Source of the DNA: Chara braunii
Taxonomy: Eukaryota; Streptophyta; Charophyceae; Charales; Characeae
Direction of reading: 5' to 3'
Length of the DNA: 42,236 bases
Assembly: GCA_003427395.1 (NCBI GenBank)
Contig: BFEA01000911.1
Coordinates: 94,097 to 136,332 of the forward strand
A model generated the notes under the pieces. The model made no database searches. It was not told the origin of the DNA and saw only the letters and a program-made list of their open reading frames with translations. The first letter of the stretch is position 1. Every line of letters starts with the position of its first letter. The position numbers and the translations under genes were made by a program. Below are positions 41,601-42,236 of the stretch, piece after piece.

Positions 41601-42192
41601 TAGGAAAAGACTATGCAAGTTGCGAGTGTTTCCATCTCCACGTTGCGGTGACAAGAGTAAATGTTATGAATGGATGTTATGTATCTTGTCCATGCAAAGA
41701 AATGACATGCCGATGACCTTGCAAGTGTTTCAATCTCCGATGTTCATGCCAATGTCTTACAGTCCTATACATGTTCATGTCAAGGAGGGGATCGATGTTT
41801 GCGATGACAAGAGTGAATGTTAGGAATCTATGTTATTGATTTGTCTATGCAAATGACAAGCCAGCATCCGTATTGTATCACCGCGCTGATGGTGTGCGTT
41901 CATGTTGTCCATCTAAATGAGAGTTCACTCCAACTAGTGGTGTGTACCCCGAGCAATCTGCTAGTTGTCCATGCAAATGTCCAAGAACTAATAACCTGCG
42001 GGATCTAGAGTTCAATTTTGTTTCTTAAGTGCGAAACTCTGCTCGAAACAGATCCAAATCCAACAAGAAGTCCCGCTACAGACCAAGGTTCCCTTATAGT
42101 GCGTGGCCATACGCACAGACCGCTGCTCAGTCACCAAACCGCGATATCTGCGAATTGATTTGCTGTTCAACTAGTATCTGTCAATGCCTTTC

Positions 42193-42236
<44 letters not shown>
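41600..42236 (-). repeat. Composite repeat, copy C (minus orientation, truncated)
   Basis: Matches copies A and B at both ends: GAATTGAyTyGCTGTTCAAC head (about 42155-42175), AGTCACCAAAC (about 42129), and GCAAATGACAAGCCAGCATC with ATGGTGTGCG (about 41849-41900). It lacks the 274-bp array. A CT tract (42196-42236) closes it at the window edge, so its true end is not visible. Confidence 0.7.
42196..42236. repeat. (CT)n microsatellite at window end
   Basis: About 20 CT units running off the window, in the position expected for the outer (GA)n tract of composite repeat C. Confidence 0.95.

Noticed and set aside
1-42236. tRNA, rRNA or other structured RNA genes
   Set aside because: I looked for cloverleaf-like and conserved rRNA segments and saw none; a covariance-model scan would be needed to be certain.

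Overview
The window looks like transposon-packed nuclear DNA of a eukaryote. Support comes from a well-defined spliceosomal-type intron (3575-3703), Helitron RepHel remains, long microsatellites, many nested tandem repeats and almost no undamaged genes. The protein families (a ParB-like plus methyltransferase-fold protein, a DUF7869-like protein) and the general texture remind me of large, repeat-rich green-lineage genomes such as charophyte algae. I cannot prove the species, and that part is only a guess. There are two assembly gaps (10363-10720 and 31408-31532) and some single ambiguous bases.

Left part, 1-15.8 kb. An array of alternating inverted repeats (20-231) is followed by a minus-strand ORF for an acidic protein (274-984), low-complexity DNA, and a 442-bp tandem repeat. 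That repeat runs up to a decayed DUF7869-like gene on the plus strand (2601-5249). A decayed Helitron RepHel gene follows on the minus strand (HUH Rep 9770-8929, middle part 8720-7709, Pif1 helicase 7445-5378). The N-terminal part of a Helitron gene (basic repeats, DUF6570-like zinc domain) lies further right on the opposite strand (13911-15785). The two halves share about 100 bp around the same codons, so they are rearranged or belong to two copies.

Middle and right part, 15.8-42.2 kb. A roughly 2.1-2.5 kb composite repeat with an outer (GA)n tract is present as a plus copy (15786-about 18300), a minus copy (about 34950-37021) and a truncated minus copy (about 41600-42236). The first two are inverted relative to each other with their (GA)n tracts outermost. 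They bracket a broken ParB-like/methyltransferase-fold gene (23661-19073, minus), a second DUF7869-like gene (28288-31320) and three tandem members of an unknown family, here called T (31667-34833). Between the second and third copies lies another unknown tandem family, P (37222-41175). P3 (39699-40703) and T1 (31667-32542) are the only members with fully open frames.

A quasi-palindrome with arms close to AAGTGCGAGT / ACTCGCACTT recurs dozens of times from about 17.2 kb to the end. It occurs inside the composite repeats, on both sides of the ParB-methyltransferase gene and in the spacers between T and P genes; I did not see it in the first 17 kb. All six T and P starts examined also lie just downstream of a 3' splice-site-like YAG. 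My main inference is that 15.8-37.0 kb, and perhaps up to 42.2 kb or beyond, may be one large and now decaying mobile element with long inverted ends. Its cargo would be a ParB/methyltransferase-like protein, a possible RNase H-like DUF7869 protein and two expanded unknown families. This rests on repeat arrangement and motif sharing and has not been tested against other loci.
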